Shown one piece after another: positions 10,540 to 22,616 of a stretch of 64,000 bases of DNA. The DNA comes from Amoebophrya sp. A120. Its lineage: Eukaryota > Sar > Dinophyceae > Syndiniales > Amoebophryaceae. Under the pieces are notes generated by a model. The model was not told the DNA's origin and made no database searches. It saw only the letters and a list, made by a program, of their open reading frames with translations. The position numbers and the translations under genes were made by a program. Location of the stretch: positions 6,197,923 to 6,261,922 of the forward strand of contig CAJINV010000004.1 in assembly GCA_905178155.1 (NCBI GenBank), read 5' to 3'. The stretch's first letter is position 1. The number at the start of each line of letters is the position of its first letter.

Positions 10540-13500
10540 CTAAACTTCAAGATCTTCTTTGCTGTAATACCAAGTGAAGTTCGTTGCCTCTTGCACGAAA
10601 TTTTTAAACCTCGTGGGCCGAAACAGGTGCGCAAAGTCAATCAGATCTCTGGTTTCATCTTCGTGGTGCTGATCTTCGTTTACTTTTGCTGATGCAAAAA
10701 CCCTCGGGCGCTGTGTCGCCTCGAGGCTCACGCTGCGCAACCCCTGCAGCAAGGCGGGGTCAAGCGATTCAGCCGGGTCCCACAGATGAGGCGCGATGGG
10801 AGTGCTGCCGTTTTCGGAGGATGATGTTGGTGCTGGTGAGCCAGCATTTTTAGTGCCAAATTCTGGCGCGGCTGATTCCGCATCCCGCGGTAGATCGTCC
10901 GCCAGTTCGCGCAGGCCTTTCTGCACGACCCTTTCCTCGTAGTTCCAGTACCGCCGGTCGGCGTTTGTCTCTCTGTTTCTGGAATTCATTTCTTCTGCAT
11001 TTTCCCTATTTATTGTTCCTTCTTCCAACATGTCCACCGTCCATTCCCGGTCTTCTCGCCGCCTATCCCGTAAGAGCTTCAGCCGCCGTAGAATCAACAA
11101 GTACGGGTTGCACTTCACGTCCACAGAGTACCAGTTGAAAAAGCAGCTGTATTTCCGGCCGTTTTGTTTCATTTCCCTCAGTCTCCCCGGCTCGTAAACC
11201 GCCAAATCGTGCAGAAACTGGTACAGGCGGCTGTCGACCAAACTTTCCGGCCACTTGATCGCGATCTTCTCCCACGGGATCTCGTGTCGGAAGGCGACAA
11301 AGTAATCATCCGACAATATCACCGGCACACAACCGGAGTAAAACGATTCGTACAGGTGGTTGGTCCAGGGGGAGGTGCCCGCGGGAACGAGACAGAAGTG
11401 GCTATCCCCCTTCCGCTCCAAGTAGTCGGACACAAACCCGCCGACGTCCACCCCGGGAAACCCGGAAAGGTCCATCACCTTTCTCCTCACTGCACAGTGT
11501 TCATACGCCGTGTGGCCGCCGGGCGCGCGCCCGTGAAACGTCGCGAGCAGCTGCCGGTCTTGCGAGGGTTTGTCGTGCTTCTTCATGTACTCGAGTCGCG
11601 CGTAGTCCGTGTGCCCGGGGATGATCACGTCCTTCCAGGGGCCGAGACACCGCTTCACATCCACATATTTCCGCATGTTCTCGCCCCACGTGGGGCAAGT
11701 CGCCTCAGGGGAGAGAAACACCGCCTCCGCCCGCCAAACATCGTAGCTGTCGAAAATACGGGGGCCCTGCCCGTCGGCGAAAAGGAAAATGTGGTCCTGG
11801 CCGTTGTGCCGGTGGTAGTACTTACTGGTGCGGAGATACGCTAACACGGCTTCCCACGAAAAAACTGTTTCACTGCGATGATCTTGCAAGATCTGCATCA
11901 CAAGTTTGCTACACATGACACAGAAAATGTGCCATGTGCGCTCCCCAAGTGAAAACACGCGGAAAAATCCAATGTCTTGCAGGTGTAGCAAAACAAATCG
12001 CTCTGTGCTCCATTCTCTGCATCACAAGTTCACAGTGAAACAGTTTTTTCGTACGATACACGGCTTCCCAGATGTAGTCGGTGGACAATTGGTCCATGGA
12101 TTTCATTATGCAGTGCAAAAGTTGTATCGTACTCGAACTCGTACTAGAATTGCGTTTCTGCATTACAAAGCTTTTCCTTAATGCAAATCCGCAGTACAAA
12201 TTTAATTTGTAATGCTAAGTCAATTTGTAATGCAATTTATACGTAGTACGGTGCTTTTGCAATGCATATTCATCACTTTGCCTTCATCCACCACACCCTC
12301 ATTCAATTTGACGTACCGGCAGGTGGCAAACAAACCCACGTAGAACCAGTCCGCAGCTTCTTCGTCATACGTCCGGCAGCTGCTATTCTCGAAAAAGCTC
12401 CGCACCAGCACCTCGGTGCCCCACTGCCCCTGCAGGCAGGAGAGGAGGCCGGGCGTGTAGAGCGAGAAGTGCAGGTCGTCGTATACGAAAAATCGCTGTC
12501 CGTGGCAAAGTGTACTAGCGGTTTCACTTTCATCATCTCCGCTTTGATGAGGTTCGGTGCCGTGGTTTAGTGACGATGCAGGAGATTTCGACGCACGCTT
12601 GTAGTTCTCCGTGCTAGAATTTGTTGTACTACTGCTCTGTAGTTCATTGTCCACATTTGCGCCACGATTCCAAGCCGTCGTCCTGGTCCTCGGCGCGAAG
12701 GGGCCTAGACGCTTATGGCGTTCTCAACTGTTACATTCTCAACTGTTACATGATTTGTAATGCAAAACGAACATCAACACTCACAGGGTGAAGCTACTTC
12801 GCATGACAAATTTTGGAAAGGCTAAACAGCGCCTAAATCTGTGCGGAATTTGTAATGCTACAGGTGCAACCACCCTGCTTAGACTTTTGCCATTCTTGCA
12901 TCACAAATCCATGCAACAGATGAGAATGCAACAGTTGAGAACGCCATAACGCTCCCCGTGCACGTTGAAAACTTTCGGGTACACAAACGCAATGTCGACC
13001 TCCCACTCCTGCATCAGAATCTTCAGATTTCGCAGCTGGTACTGTTTATCGCCGGTGGATAACAATTCCGGGTCGCGGCGCTCGAGGGCGGCGACTTCGC
13101 TCATCAGGTGGGGTATCTGTGGCCAGGGTAGGAGGCCTATTTCATGCTCTCGCGTGACAGTAGGAACGCTCGGCTTCTCGTTCATCTGCGGGTGGTCTAC
13201 ACCGTCCGCGTCTACAACCACAGCTGAGGTCGAAGAAAATGGAAATGCACCAGAACTACTAGTACCGTCCAATCTTTCCATAATCGCGTCCCGCAGGTCG
13301 AAGATGTACTGCACGTATCGCTTGGCAGCCTCCCGCCCGTAGTGCGTGTCCACGTGCAGCACGCCGTTCATCATGATCTCCAGCGTCGCGGCCGGACACC
13401 GGCGAACCGCGTCGGGGAACAAAAGTTCTTGCTGTGGTGATGTGGTCTTCCTGGCGTCAGCGGCTGTTTCACGACCTTGAAGATCAGAATCTTCATCGGA

Positions 13501-13968
13501 ATTTGCAGCCAAAAACTTGCCGAGAAACATCTCTTCGTAGAAATGTTTGGACAAGGATAGGTTGTCTCTGCCGTACCGCGTTTGCCAATTGCCGAAATTC
13601 TGGAACCACTCCGGCGCCAGATCGCCGACCGGAAGGGAACAGACCAAAGGCGAGGAGGTGGCGTCTTCATTGGATTCTTGTACTGTCGGTTGGTGTTGTT
13701 CGCGCTGTTCCTCATCTGTCCTCTCGGTGACATCGACCTCAGCGGTTTGATGATGTTGAACTTGACTAGCTGCAATAGTACTACCATCACCATCTTCATT
13801 CTGGCCTGCGGCGAAAAGCAACTCCTTCACGAGGCGGTCCAGCACGACTGCGAACGTTGTGAACAGCAGCCAGCAGCCCCGGCCGCGACGAGGGCCGCTG
13901 GCGCATTGGTCTGCTGGCACTCGGTGTCTTCGCCTGCCTTCTCGCAGAACAGGCGACATCGATACCAT
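10540..13968 (-). CDS. Exostosin-like glycosyltransferase (GT47 family)
   Basis: Four exons, 13968-12949, 12708-12269, 12101-12058 and 11843-10540, sum to 2,808 nt and give 935 residues. I chose ATG 13968 (MVSMSPVLREG); the frame is open to a GTG at 13980. A basic N-terminus is followed by a hydrophobic segment (CWLLFTTFAVVLDRLVKELL), a likely type II signal anchor for the Golgi lumen. The exostosin-type domain includes FFVYDDLHF, FHGRAPGGH near 604-612 and the acceptor-site-like stretch SPWTNHLYESFYSGCVPVIL near 659-678, then PWEKIAIKWPES. Known GT47 enzymes transfer sugars such as glucuronate, galactose or arabinose to polysaccharides; the substrate here is unknown. Three introners of three different families (E, D, F) interrupt it and one exon is only 44 nt. 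The C-terminal part is low complexity. Confidence 0.88.
11857..12057. mobile_element. Introner, family F, with 13-base flanking repeat
   Basis: Inverted ends CGAAAAAACTGTTTCACTG and its complement. Flanked by an unusually long direct repeat, ACACGGCTTCCCA at 11844-11856 and 12058-12070. The plus-strand left end lacks the usual TAT terminus. Removal joins YIWEAV to LAYLRT in frame. Confidence 0.85.
12107..12268. mobile_element. Introner, family D (GT47 gene intron 2)
   Basis: 162 bp, TATG...CATA. Stem is a degenerate form of GCAAAAGTATCGTACTCG. Duplication TTCAT at 12102-12106 and 12269-12273. Removal joins EGKVM to KSMDQ in frame. Confidence 0.88.
12714..12948. mobile_element. Introner, family E (GT47 gene intron 1)
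   Basis: 235 bp, TATG...CATA, stem beginning TATGGCGTTCTCAACTGTTA. Duplication ACGCT at 12709-12713 and 12949-12953. Removal joins VHGER to LGPFA in frame. Confidence 0.9.
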
Positions 13969-14862
13969 AAAACCTGGCACGACCGGGGTCAGGTATGATC
14001 GAAGGTTTCATCGCGTGCTGGCATGCGCATCGACGACGAACAAAAAAGTAAGTACTTCTTAGTGCGGCCGCGGCCAACAAGATTTTTCAGGGAATAAACC
14101 GATCGAAGTTTCTCTGTGTGGGTACTAAAAACAGACCATAGTGAAAACAAGGTGTTGATGATCGTGATTCGCAGTGTCCTTGCCGATACCGGTCTGTCTC
14201 TTCTATGCCTTAACTTTTCTGTAGCCGAGCCGACGATCTATCTTCGAAATGCAGAAGGATCTTTTTTGTCCTTGTGATCATACCGACCGCAGCGGAACAT
14301 CGTGGTAAATCTAGACGAGCACAAGTAGCTGATGCCGCAACCGCCCCATCCGACGCCCTCGCCCTCGCCCACTAGCACCAGGAGCAGGACCAGCTGCACA
14401 CAGTGTGCATTACAGGCAGTAAGAGGTTACAGGATTTTTTTTTTGAAAACAAAAATAAAGGTACTAAGACATCATTGTACAGAAAATGGAGTTGACAAAC
14501 ATTCTGTTACAGGAGGAGGGCATCCTCAGTCTTGTCAAAATTCCAAGCAATTTTTATGGACATTTCTAGGCCTTTCCTCAGCAGCTGCTGATTCTGATTG
14601 TATTAATTCGTACTTTAGTGTAAGTGATACTGATATGAAAAAACTTACTTCGATGGACGTTTTTGGTTTACGCATGTGAAATTGACTTAAAATTTGAAAC
14701 GGTGTGAAAACTTTTTTGCAAAATCAAAATGACTAAAGTGACTTCTTACTAGTAACTTAGTCTTGTAGTGTGCGATACCTTTACCTCGGCACGCCAAAAA
14801 ATGGGGTACACAATAAAACTAGAAAAAAACTTGGTGATTAACTAGGAGCAACATTCGCACCC
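13969..14862. other. Intergenic, no gene recognised
   Basis: About 0.9 kb. The part at 14,400-14,860 is AT-rich with T and A runs and probably includes the 3' UTR of the gene ending at 14863. Short open frames such as 14332-14679 (+) show no family features. Confidence 0.5.
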
Positions 14863-17800
14863 CTACTTTTTCTTCTTCTTCTTTTCGTCCTTTCCCTTGG
14901 GCGACTTGGATTTGTCCTTCTTTTTCTTGTCCTCTTTCCGTCGCAATTTGTCCGGGTTGAACCACTGGTAGCTGACCCAGGGACTCTTATCCGCGCCGGC
15001 AGTGATGGTAACGTTTGACCCGTAACCACCGCGGATCGCGCGGTCGCACAGCAGCGACGGATGCAGGACTTGGTGGGACAGCGGTCTGGGGGACAAGAGC
15101 GCCGGATTTTGCGGCAGAATTCGCTGTCCCCTTGGCGTATACTCCGGCCCTTTTTCCTCGTCTTCCTCTTCGTAAAAATCGCCGAGATTCAGAATCCCTT
15201 TCGCCTTCGCCTTTTTCTCCCCCCGGTCTGGTTTCGGAGATTTCGACTTGGGCGGCGACTTTGACTTGCCGCTGGCCGAAATTTTCCCGCCTTTCCCGAC
15301 CGGCTTTTTCTTCTTTGCGTCTTTCTCCCGCTGCTTCGCGTCGGCGATGACACGGTCCACGTGACCGTCGAGTTCTGCGTCCCAGTCCAAAAACAACTCC
15401 TTTTTCCTGATCACGACGATCGCCGTGCAGCCGACGTCTTTCAGTAAACACCGGTCGGATAATTTGTCCCATTTGCAGGGCGTGTCGTAGCTTTCCATCA
15501 CGCGCTCCAGTTCACTCGGTGCGAGCAAGTGCCGGTGCAGGTCGCGGAGCTTTTCGATCCGGCGCTTCTTTTCCGGCGCCAGGTAGAATTCGGTTTCTTC
15601 GCCAAGTAATTCCTTCTCTGTCGAACCGAAGACCCGGGACTTCCCCAACTGGAGCAATTTTACCTGGCGGAACTTCTTGATCATCAGCGACCGCAAATCC
15701 CGCCGTGGCTCCGCCGCCACCTGTTGCATCTCCTCCGGCTCCAAGTCCGCTACGGTGTCTTCGCTGACCTCTTGTGGAATGAAATCCACGGCCGTCGCGG
15801 GGAGTTGGTCCCTGGTCGGGTCGAAGTCGGTCGTGTCGGGAAGGACTAAACCCTGTTGATCCAGCTTCGTGTTCAAGTTTTCCAGCATCTTTTCGCTTTG
15901 CAAGCTCTCGAGGCCCTGGGCGGAGCTGGCAGCGAGTTTGGCGTAGGTGGAATCGGTTTTGGATAAAGTCGTGCCCTCAACATTGTCGGTATAAACATAG
16001 GTCTTCAGCATCTCGTTGTCCACTTTGCCACCCTGTTCTAGAACAAGGAGTTGTTGTTCCTCCTCCAGCAATGTCCTTGCCAACTCCTCGTCCTTCGCCC
16101 CGATCTCGCTGGTGTCACTGTCCGAAACAGACCGGTGCTTCAGCACCGCGGGCAGTTGCTTAGTTGTACTAGGAGGAGGTGCGGGAGGTCCTTGGTCGTC
16201 CGGCGCTGCACCGCCGGATACTGCATCTGCAAGTTCTTGTTGTATTATCGGCAGATCTGCGACGGTGGTGTTTGGATCTACTACTGTTCCTGTTTGCTGC
16301 TGCGAGTCTGGAGATCCGCCATTTGCATTTTGATTTTGCTGCTCTCCTGCAGCTCCTGCAGCATCTTTCGGTTCAAAAGAGACCCCTCGTTTCGCAAAAC
16401 TGCCACCAGACCCATCAGTTCTTACCGTGCCGTCCATATTACCTCCCGTGGTCTGCAGCGTCGTGTTCATAACGCCGTCGGAACTGGTAGTTGGACCTCC
16501 AAACCCATTTGTCGTTCCAGCAGTGGTGGCGAGAAATTGCTCTTTCGTGGTTCGGCCAGCCGAGTTTGACGCGTCCTCGGTTTTGACACTAGCAGCATCT
16601 ACAGCTCCTTCGGGGAATTGCTCGGTGCCACGCTTATCGATTGCCATTTGCTCGACATCTTCCGGAAACTGCTCGGTTGCGCGCGGGTCGACCGGTAATT
16701 GCTGTTGCGAACTATTGTCCGCACTTGGGCTGGCAGTATCCCCACCTCCCTGCACAACATCAAGAACTCCTGTTGGCGCCACCAGCGAGGCCCCTTCGCC
16801 GATTGGCGAATCCGGAAACAAGCTCGCACTAGACCCCTCCTGGGAGTCGCGGTTGACGGGGGAATTTGTCGGGCTGGCCGTGTTATCCAGTGCAAATATG
16901 TCTGGGTCTGGAAGAATGCAAGTTTGTCATGCTTGTCTGGCATGACTCGAGAATCTGTGTTGCATAGGCACGAAAAGGCCCTCTTACCTGTCACGCAAAA
17001 ACGCAGTTTGTCACGCGGAATACGTAAAACACAGGACCCAAAAAATTTGTCATGCGTAGCTGCGTATTGCAGTGCGTCTACCATTCACTTTTAGCATTAC
17101 AAGTTCGAGACCCAGACATGTTTGCAATCCATACGTGTCCGTCGGGCTGGAGATTTCAAAATCCGCTGGATTTTCCTATCCTGAGTAAAAACGTACCCAC
17201 ACCAGAGTCACGATGGGGATTTTGCAACACAAACCTAGGAGTTTTAGGAGTCACGCATGACAAGCTTCAGTCCGTAAGGTAGTGCAAGTTAGCAAGGAAA
17301 GCCGCATCACAAATCGACCTTCTGATCCTGTTTACAGCATTACAAGTTCCCAAACACGACTGAAAACGCCTGTCATGGGGTTGCGCATCACAAATGTTCC
17401 TGTCATGGCATATCTGCATGACAACTCTGGGGTGGGGACGTTTTTACACAGGATATTTCCACCACCCCCGTCTCCGTCGCCTCTTCCTGCGCTTCCTTCT
17501 TGATCTGGGCCTTCATCGCGGCAATCAAGTTCTTCATACCGCCGATCCGGCTTTCGCTCGCGTTGGGGTCCACCGTGGCGATGGGTTCTTTTCCGTCCTC
17601 CCCGAGGTTCGTTTGGGTCAGCCCGGACGCCTTCGCCATCGCGAGTAACCCTTTTAACCCCCCGGCGCCGAAGAGACCCCCGCCGCCAGACGCTGGTGCA
17701 CCATCGGCTTCTTCGGTCGGGGCAATGCCCGCTTTCTTGTTGTACTGATCTTGCAAACTCGTGCCCATCAGCTTGCTCATCTGCTTCATGAACTTCAGCC

Positions 17801-20800
17801 GTGTCCGGACCCGGTCGCGCAGCTGGCGCCCGCGCTCGCGCCGCAGAATCAGCGGGACGCGCTCCTTCTCCACGGCTTTGCGGATCTCCGCGACTTCTCT
17901 TAACAGTTCGGATTCGTATTCCTTGAATTTCTTCGACCAAAATTCCTGTTTCGGCATCCCTAAAGTGTCCAATAATGGCTTCGGGGGCCCGACCAACGGG
18001 AAAAACGGCTTTTTCCGCGTCAAGTCTGTATGCATTGCAAAAGTATCGTATTCGTATAATTGCATTACAAATTCCTTCAGCATGAGAAATAAGGATTGTA
18101 ATGCGGATTTAGCTTGAGAACAAGATTTGTAATGCATGTTTGCAATTACTACGAGTACGATACTTTTGCACAGGATAGTCTATCTTCTCCCGCAACAGCG
18201 GTAGATGCCGCGGGTTGGATTTTTCTAAAATATTCGTGTGGTGGACTATTTCCCCCACCTGAAACTGCTTCTTGTCCGCGAGTCCGAGCACGAGGCACTT
18301 TTTACTCGTTACTGAAATCAATTTCCCCTTCCAGCGCATCATCCCCTTTGGCACCGCGTCTTCTTCGTGCCTATCAAATGTAAAAATGTCTGGGTCTGGA
18401 AGATTGCAACTTGGCATGCTAAATCTGAAGCATGGAAAAATCTGTGTTGCATGATCGCCAAAAGTCGTCCAGTTTTGACCAAGTCGGGAGGGAGTTTCTC
18501 ATGCAGGATACGCATGAGAGAGATCGCACAGAATCTGTCATGCTGGGTCCTGCATTACAGACCTCATGGGTCATAGAAAAGCTGCATGACAAGTCTCGCA
18601 ATCTTCCAGACCCAGACATTTTTACATTTGATAGTGCCCCTCGGGAATCAATTTCGGCAAATTCTGGTCGAGTTTCTCCAACCCTTTCTCAAAATTCCGC
18701 ATGTCGGTGCGCTTCCGCTGCAGTTGTTTCCCGGATTGCAAAGCCCCGTCGAAGATGAACTCCTTCCGATGTCTGTCCTGCTCGGCGGAGTGCAACGTCG
18801 GGAACATTTGCCCCGCGATCACCGCCGACGCGTCTTCCCCCTTGCCCTTCGCAATCGCCACGGTGGCGTGCTGGTCGTACCGATTGAACTTCATCCGGTC
18901 TTTATCCAAGAAAAAAACTGTGTTAGTGTAAGTCTCTTGGGAAAACAGCATCACAAGTTTGTCTGCCATGACAGGAAAAACTTGTTATGCGCAGATAGGA
19001 AGGGAAAACACATAGGAAGCGCGCCGATCATGCATGTCGAGCATGACAAGTGTAACTGTTTTGCATTTTCTGCATCACAGATTTACGCTTACACAGTTTT
19101 TTTCTTGCATAGTCTTCAAACAAAACCGCTTGCCCAGCGAGGACCGTGTCCGTTTCCGCGGACCATTCCTTATCCTTTTCCTCGCCGGAACTGTAATCCA
19201 AATCCCCGACCGCGTCCTCCTCCTCGCTCTCCGGCAGCGGTTCGCCCTGGATCAGGCCCAGCTCCAGCGCGCGTCTTGCGCGCCGACGCTCCCGGCGCCG
19301 TTCCCGCCGAACCTGGTCCTCTAGTTGCTTGTCCCGCAGCTTCTTGTCCGCCGCGCGCTCGGTATGACAGTGCACAACTCCCCCTCCCCCTCATTTGTGA
19401 TGCAAAATACCCAACCCAGTCGCATTTAAATGGCACTGCTTGCATGACAAATTCCGGAAGCCCAAAAAGTACTAAGTTAGGCACATAAACTTGTCATGCA
19501 TAGGCTCCACTTGTGGTCGTGTTTGTATTGCTCTTCATGCTATACAAATGAGGGGGAGGGGGAGTTGTGCACTGTCATACTCGGCGGACATGTGCTCCGG
19601 ATCGCTGTCATCGTCCCCCCGACCGGCTTCTTCCGCTTTGTGGGAAGCTTGGACGAGCGATTGTAGCCTTGCCATCCCCACCACCAGCCACCGGATCTTC
19701 CGCCACAGCACTTTGACGAGTTGTTTCATGTCCTCACGCTTTTTCCTTTCCTCCTCGGCCTCCTCCGCGTCGACGCTGTGGTCGCCCTCGATGTCGCTGT
19801 CGGTGTCCTCGTGCGCCTTCGGTCCGAACGCGTCCTTCATCCCCTGGACATAGCGTTGGTACTCCTGCAGGTTCTATCAAGTGCAAAAATGTCTGAGTGT
19901 GGAAACTTGTGACGCAAGAAAGGGAAGAGTGAGCGCCGTGTAATACGCTGCCCAGCATGACAAGTTTTTCCGTGGTTCAGAGTTGCGTAATCCGCATGAC
20001 AAACTGCGTTTTTGCATGACAGACAAGAAGAGCTCTTCGGGGGCATGCAATACAGAGTTCAGAGTCATGCCAGACTAGCATGAAAAATCTCGCAATCTCC
20101 CAGACCCAGACATATTTGCAATCCATAGGTTCTCCTCCTTCCCGCCGACCGCCAAAAGCCGCTCCCGGGTGTGCGTCCGCAGCGCCCGCAGCGCCTTCGG
20201 CTTGGCCCGCCGCTCCGCGCGCAGCTGCTGTAGGATTTCGTTCACGCGTTCTTCCCTGCGCTGCAGTTCCTCCTCTTCCTGCTTGCGTCGCTCCTCCTTG
20301 CTGTCCACCTTTTCCGCCTATGCATTGCAAATAGGTCTGGGTCTGGAAACATGTAAACTTCTGATGCGCATTTGAGACCAGAAAAAAATCTGTCATGCAT
20401 GGACCGCAAAAGCTGCTCATTTCTTGTCACCAAAAGAGGGAACTTGTCATGCGGATTAGGCATCGCCTAACCTGGTCAAAACATGCGTTGCTAGGACTTG
20501 CATGCTAGACCTTCTGTGTCATGCACAAACAGCATCACACTCTTCCAGACCCAGACATATTTGCATTTGATACCGCCAGCTGTTTGGCCATCTCCGCCGC
20601 CTTGGCAGCCAAGTACAGGTTGAATTTTTGGATGAACCGCTCCTCTTGCTCAACCACCGCCTGCGACCGCCCGTCCGGGTCCCCGTTGATCACGTTCGTG
20701 CCGTCGCCGGCAAGGCCGGAGCCCGGCCCGGTGATCGGGTTTCCATTTTCGTCCACGGGTACCTTCCTGCGCCGTACTTTCCGTTTCACCATGATGATTA

Positions 20801-22616
20801 ACCCGGTGACCGGATCTAATTCCTCCACTTCAACCTCGACCTCTTCCCAGTTCGTATCCCCGGGCTCGAGAACCGTACCGTCTTCCAGCACGACGCGACC
20901 TTTGGTGCTTTTGCTCATCTCGGACTTCTTTTTCCGCTGTTTTCTATCATTCTGGATCTTTTCCCTTAACGCCCGCTCCTCCGCGAGCAGCCGCTGGAGC
21001 TCCGCTCTTTTCCGTGCCTGCTCCGCCTCCCACGCCTCGCGCCGCTTCCTCTGCGCCACAGCGGCTTCTTTCATGTACTTCTTCTGCGGGGCTTTTTCCG
21101 CGTCCTCCTCGATTTTATTCACCGAGTCACGTGGCTTCGCGCCTTTTGCAAGTAGCGCCTGCTTCTCGGATTCCAGCATCTTTTGCATCTCCGCATTTTT
21201 TGCATCTTGTTCTTCCTTTTTTATTTCCTCGTCCGGGATCTTGTCCCCGCGCGGCTGCGGGACTGGTTCCTCCACCGGAACGATCGTGGCGTTCACTTCG
21301 TCTAATTGGACCGGATCGGTATCTTGGTCCTCTGCAACAGCCGGTACAACGACTGTATTCTTCGCACTGGCAGTTGCATCTTCGATCTCCTCGATCTGGA
21401 GCTCCTGTTCAACTGCTGGTGGCGTACTACTAGCCGGCTGTATGGTCGTCACGCGCACCGCCGTCTCGATGATCTGCGTGGTGCCGTCCTCCAGCACCTG
21501 CACCGTCTGCTGCGACATGGTATCCTGCGTTGCGATAACGGCCTCCTCAGGTAGAGGTACAACCGGTGGAATCTCAATCACCTCTACCGGTTGCTGGGGT
21601 TCGACATCCTGTGGCGGTTGTTCCGGTACTGGTTCTTCTTTCGTTGCAGAAGCTGCACTTCCCTGCTCGCTGTGGTCTTTCGATTTCTTGTCCGGCGTCC
21701 CCGGTTTATTTTTTCTATCCCCCTTCTCCGGCGTACTTGGTTTCTTCTTCTTTGAATCTGGCTCTGGCGCGGATGCCCGCCGCTTCTTCTTCGGGTCCTC
21801 CTTTTTCTTTTTGTCCGAACCGGTCGTTGACCCCGCCTTGTCGGACTTCGCGGACTTGGACCCGCCGGCTTCGCTGCTGGCCCGACTCTTGACGTTAGTT
21901 CCCTCGCCCCCAGTAACGGAACTGGGCGCGCCGTCGATGGAAGACAAAGTGGTTTTCATCGCGTCTTCGTGGTCAGAAACTACTTTTTTCTTCGGGTCGT
22001 CGGGATGGCCCTTCGCGATCAGACTGCGAATCAACTCCAGGTTGATCATGCCCAGCATTTTGGGAAGCTGTTCTTCCTCTTTCTTGGTACTGTCCTCTTG
22101 ATCGCTGTGATTTTCACCATCGTCGTCCTTCTTCCCCTCCTCCTCCTCCTTCAGCGCAACTGATTCGGATTGCTCCTCTTCATTCTCATCCCCGACATTT
22201 TTCAAATGCTTTTTCTTCTCCGCGTCGTGTCGCTTTTTCAAATCCACCCGGAGCTTCTTCAATAAATCCTTCTTCTGCGCCATCAATTTCGCCTGCTTCT
22301 TCTGCTTCATCACGCCGGTCAGGCCGAGCAGCCCCATGTTTTCCCTGTTGCGGAACTGCATCTCGTGGGTAATCTCCGGGTCCGGGTCCTGCCACCCGCC
22401 CTGGATGTCGTAGAGCACCACGTCCTCGGGGTCATCGACATTGTAAAAATCCGCGATCAGCCTTTTCACCTCCTTCACCCGCACGTCCCGCTCACGCCGC
22501 AAGTCGAACTTCAGCAAGTCTCCATTCAACCGCGCGAGCACCAACCGGCAGTAAACGATGTCCCGGCCGCGGCGCGACAAACGCTCTGGGATTTTAACCT
22601 TGTCACCGAGAACCAT
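14863..22616 (-). CDS. Very large charged coiled-coil-like protein, 1,946 residues
   Basis: Nine exons: 22616-20573, 20313-20128, 19869-19580, 19357-19112, 18897-18634, 18366-18178, 18023-17456, 17171-17134 and 16878-14863. They sum to 5,841 nt, an exact multiple of three. Every junction is explained by removing one introner plus one duplication. The N-terminus (LARLNGDLLKFDLRR followed by VKEVKRLIADFYNV) faintly resembles a ubiquitin-like fold, which is inference. Long Lys/Glu-rich stretches suggest coiled coils, followed by Gln/Thr/Gly-rich disorder, a globular-looking part (YDTPCKWDKLSDRCLLKDVG) and a Lys-rich tail. No signal peptide or membrane segment was seen. I do not recognise the family. 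A cytoskeletal or flagellar scaffold is one possibility. The Ser/Gly-rich plus-strand frame at 20521-22101 is its antisense shadow. Confidence 0.85.
16884..17133. mobile_element. Introner, family A
   Basis: 250 bp, TATC...CATA. Duplication CGTGT at 16879-16883 and 17134-17138. Removal joins SPTDT to ASPTN in frame. Internal sequence is closely similar to the outer parts of the element at 57755. Confidence 0.92.
17177..17455. mobile_element. Introner, family B
   Basis: 279 bp, TATC...GATA, stem GTAAAAACGTCCCCAC-like. Duplication TTTCC at 17172-17176 and 17456-17460. Removal joins TGVVE to NPADF in frame. The exon between it and the element at 16884 is 38 nt. Confidence 0.92.
18029..18177. mobile_element. 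Introner, family D
   Basis: 149 bp, TATG...GATA, stem TTGCAAAAGTATCGTATTCG. Imperfect duplication GTCTG / GTCTA at 18024-18028 and 18178-18182. Removal joins LREKID to LTRKK in frame. Confidence 0.9.
18372..18633. mobile_element. Introner, family A
   Basis: 262 bp, TATC...GATA. Duplication GTGCC at 18367-18371 and 18634-18638. Removal joins LIPEGH to EEDAV in frame. Internal sequence groups with the elements at 48737 and 55330. Confidence 0.92.
18903..19111. mobile_element. Introner, family F
   Basis: 209 bp, TATC...CATA, stem AAGAAAAAAACTGTGT. Duplication GTCTT at 18898-18902 and 19112-19116. Removal joins VLFED to RMKFN in frame. Confidence 0.92.
19363..19579. mobile_element. Introner, family C
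   Basis: 217 bp, TATG...CATA, stem GACAGTGCACAACTCCCCCT. Duplication CTCGG at 19358-19362 and 19580-19584. Removal joins HMSAE to RAADK in frame. Confidence 0.93.
19875..20127. mobile_element. Introner, family A
   Basis: 253 bp, TATC...CATA. Duplication GGTTC at 19870-19874 and 20128-20132. Removal joins KEEN to LQEYQ in frame. Internal sequence groups with the elements at 28359 and 46434. Confidence 0.92.
20319..20572. mobile_element. Introner, family A
   Basis: 254 bp, TATG...GATA. Duplication CCGCC at 20314-20318 and 20573-20577. Removal joins MAKQLA to EKVDS in frame. Confidence 0.92.

Noticed and set aside
18367-18454. Short ORFs reading MSGSGR followed by diverse tails, repeated at many places (also 20535, 28573, 46640 and others)
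   Set aside because: They are translations of the family A introner stem (CTGGGTCTGG region), not protein motifs. Each lies in an intron and disappears when the element is removed.
16884-20572. Regularly spaced repeats that could suggest a CRISPR array
   Set aside because: The repeats are inverted pairs at the ends of 150-300 base elements with different families intermixed, and the sequence between them is coding. No short direct repeats with unique spacers.
20521-22101. Plus-strand ORF of 526 codons, Ser/Phe-rich
   Set aside because: It is antisense to the first exon of the 1,946-residue gene, whose minus-strand frame continues through eight introners in frame. The composition is what a Lys/Glu-rich gene gives on its opposite strand.
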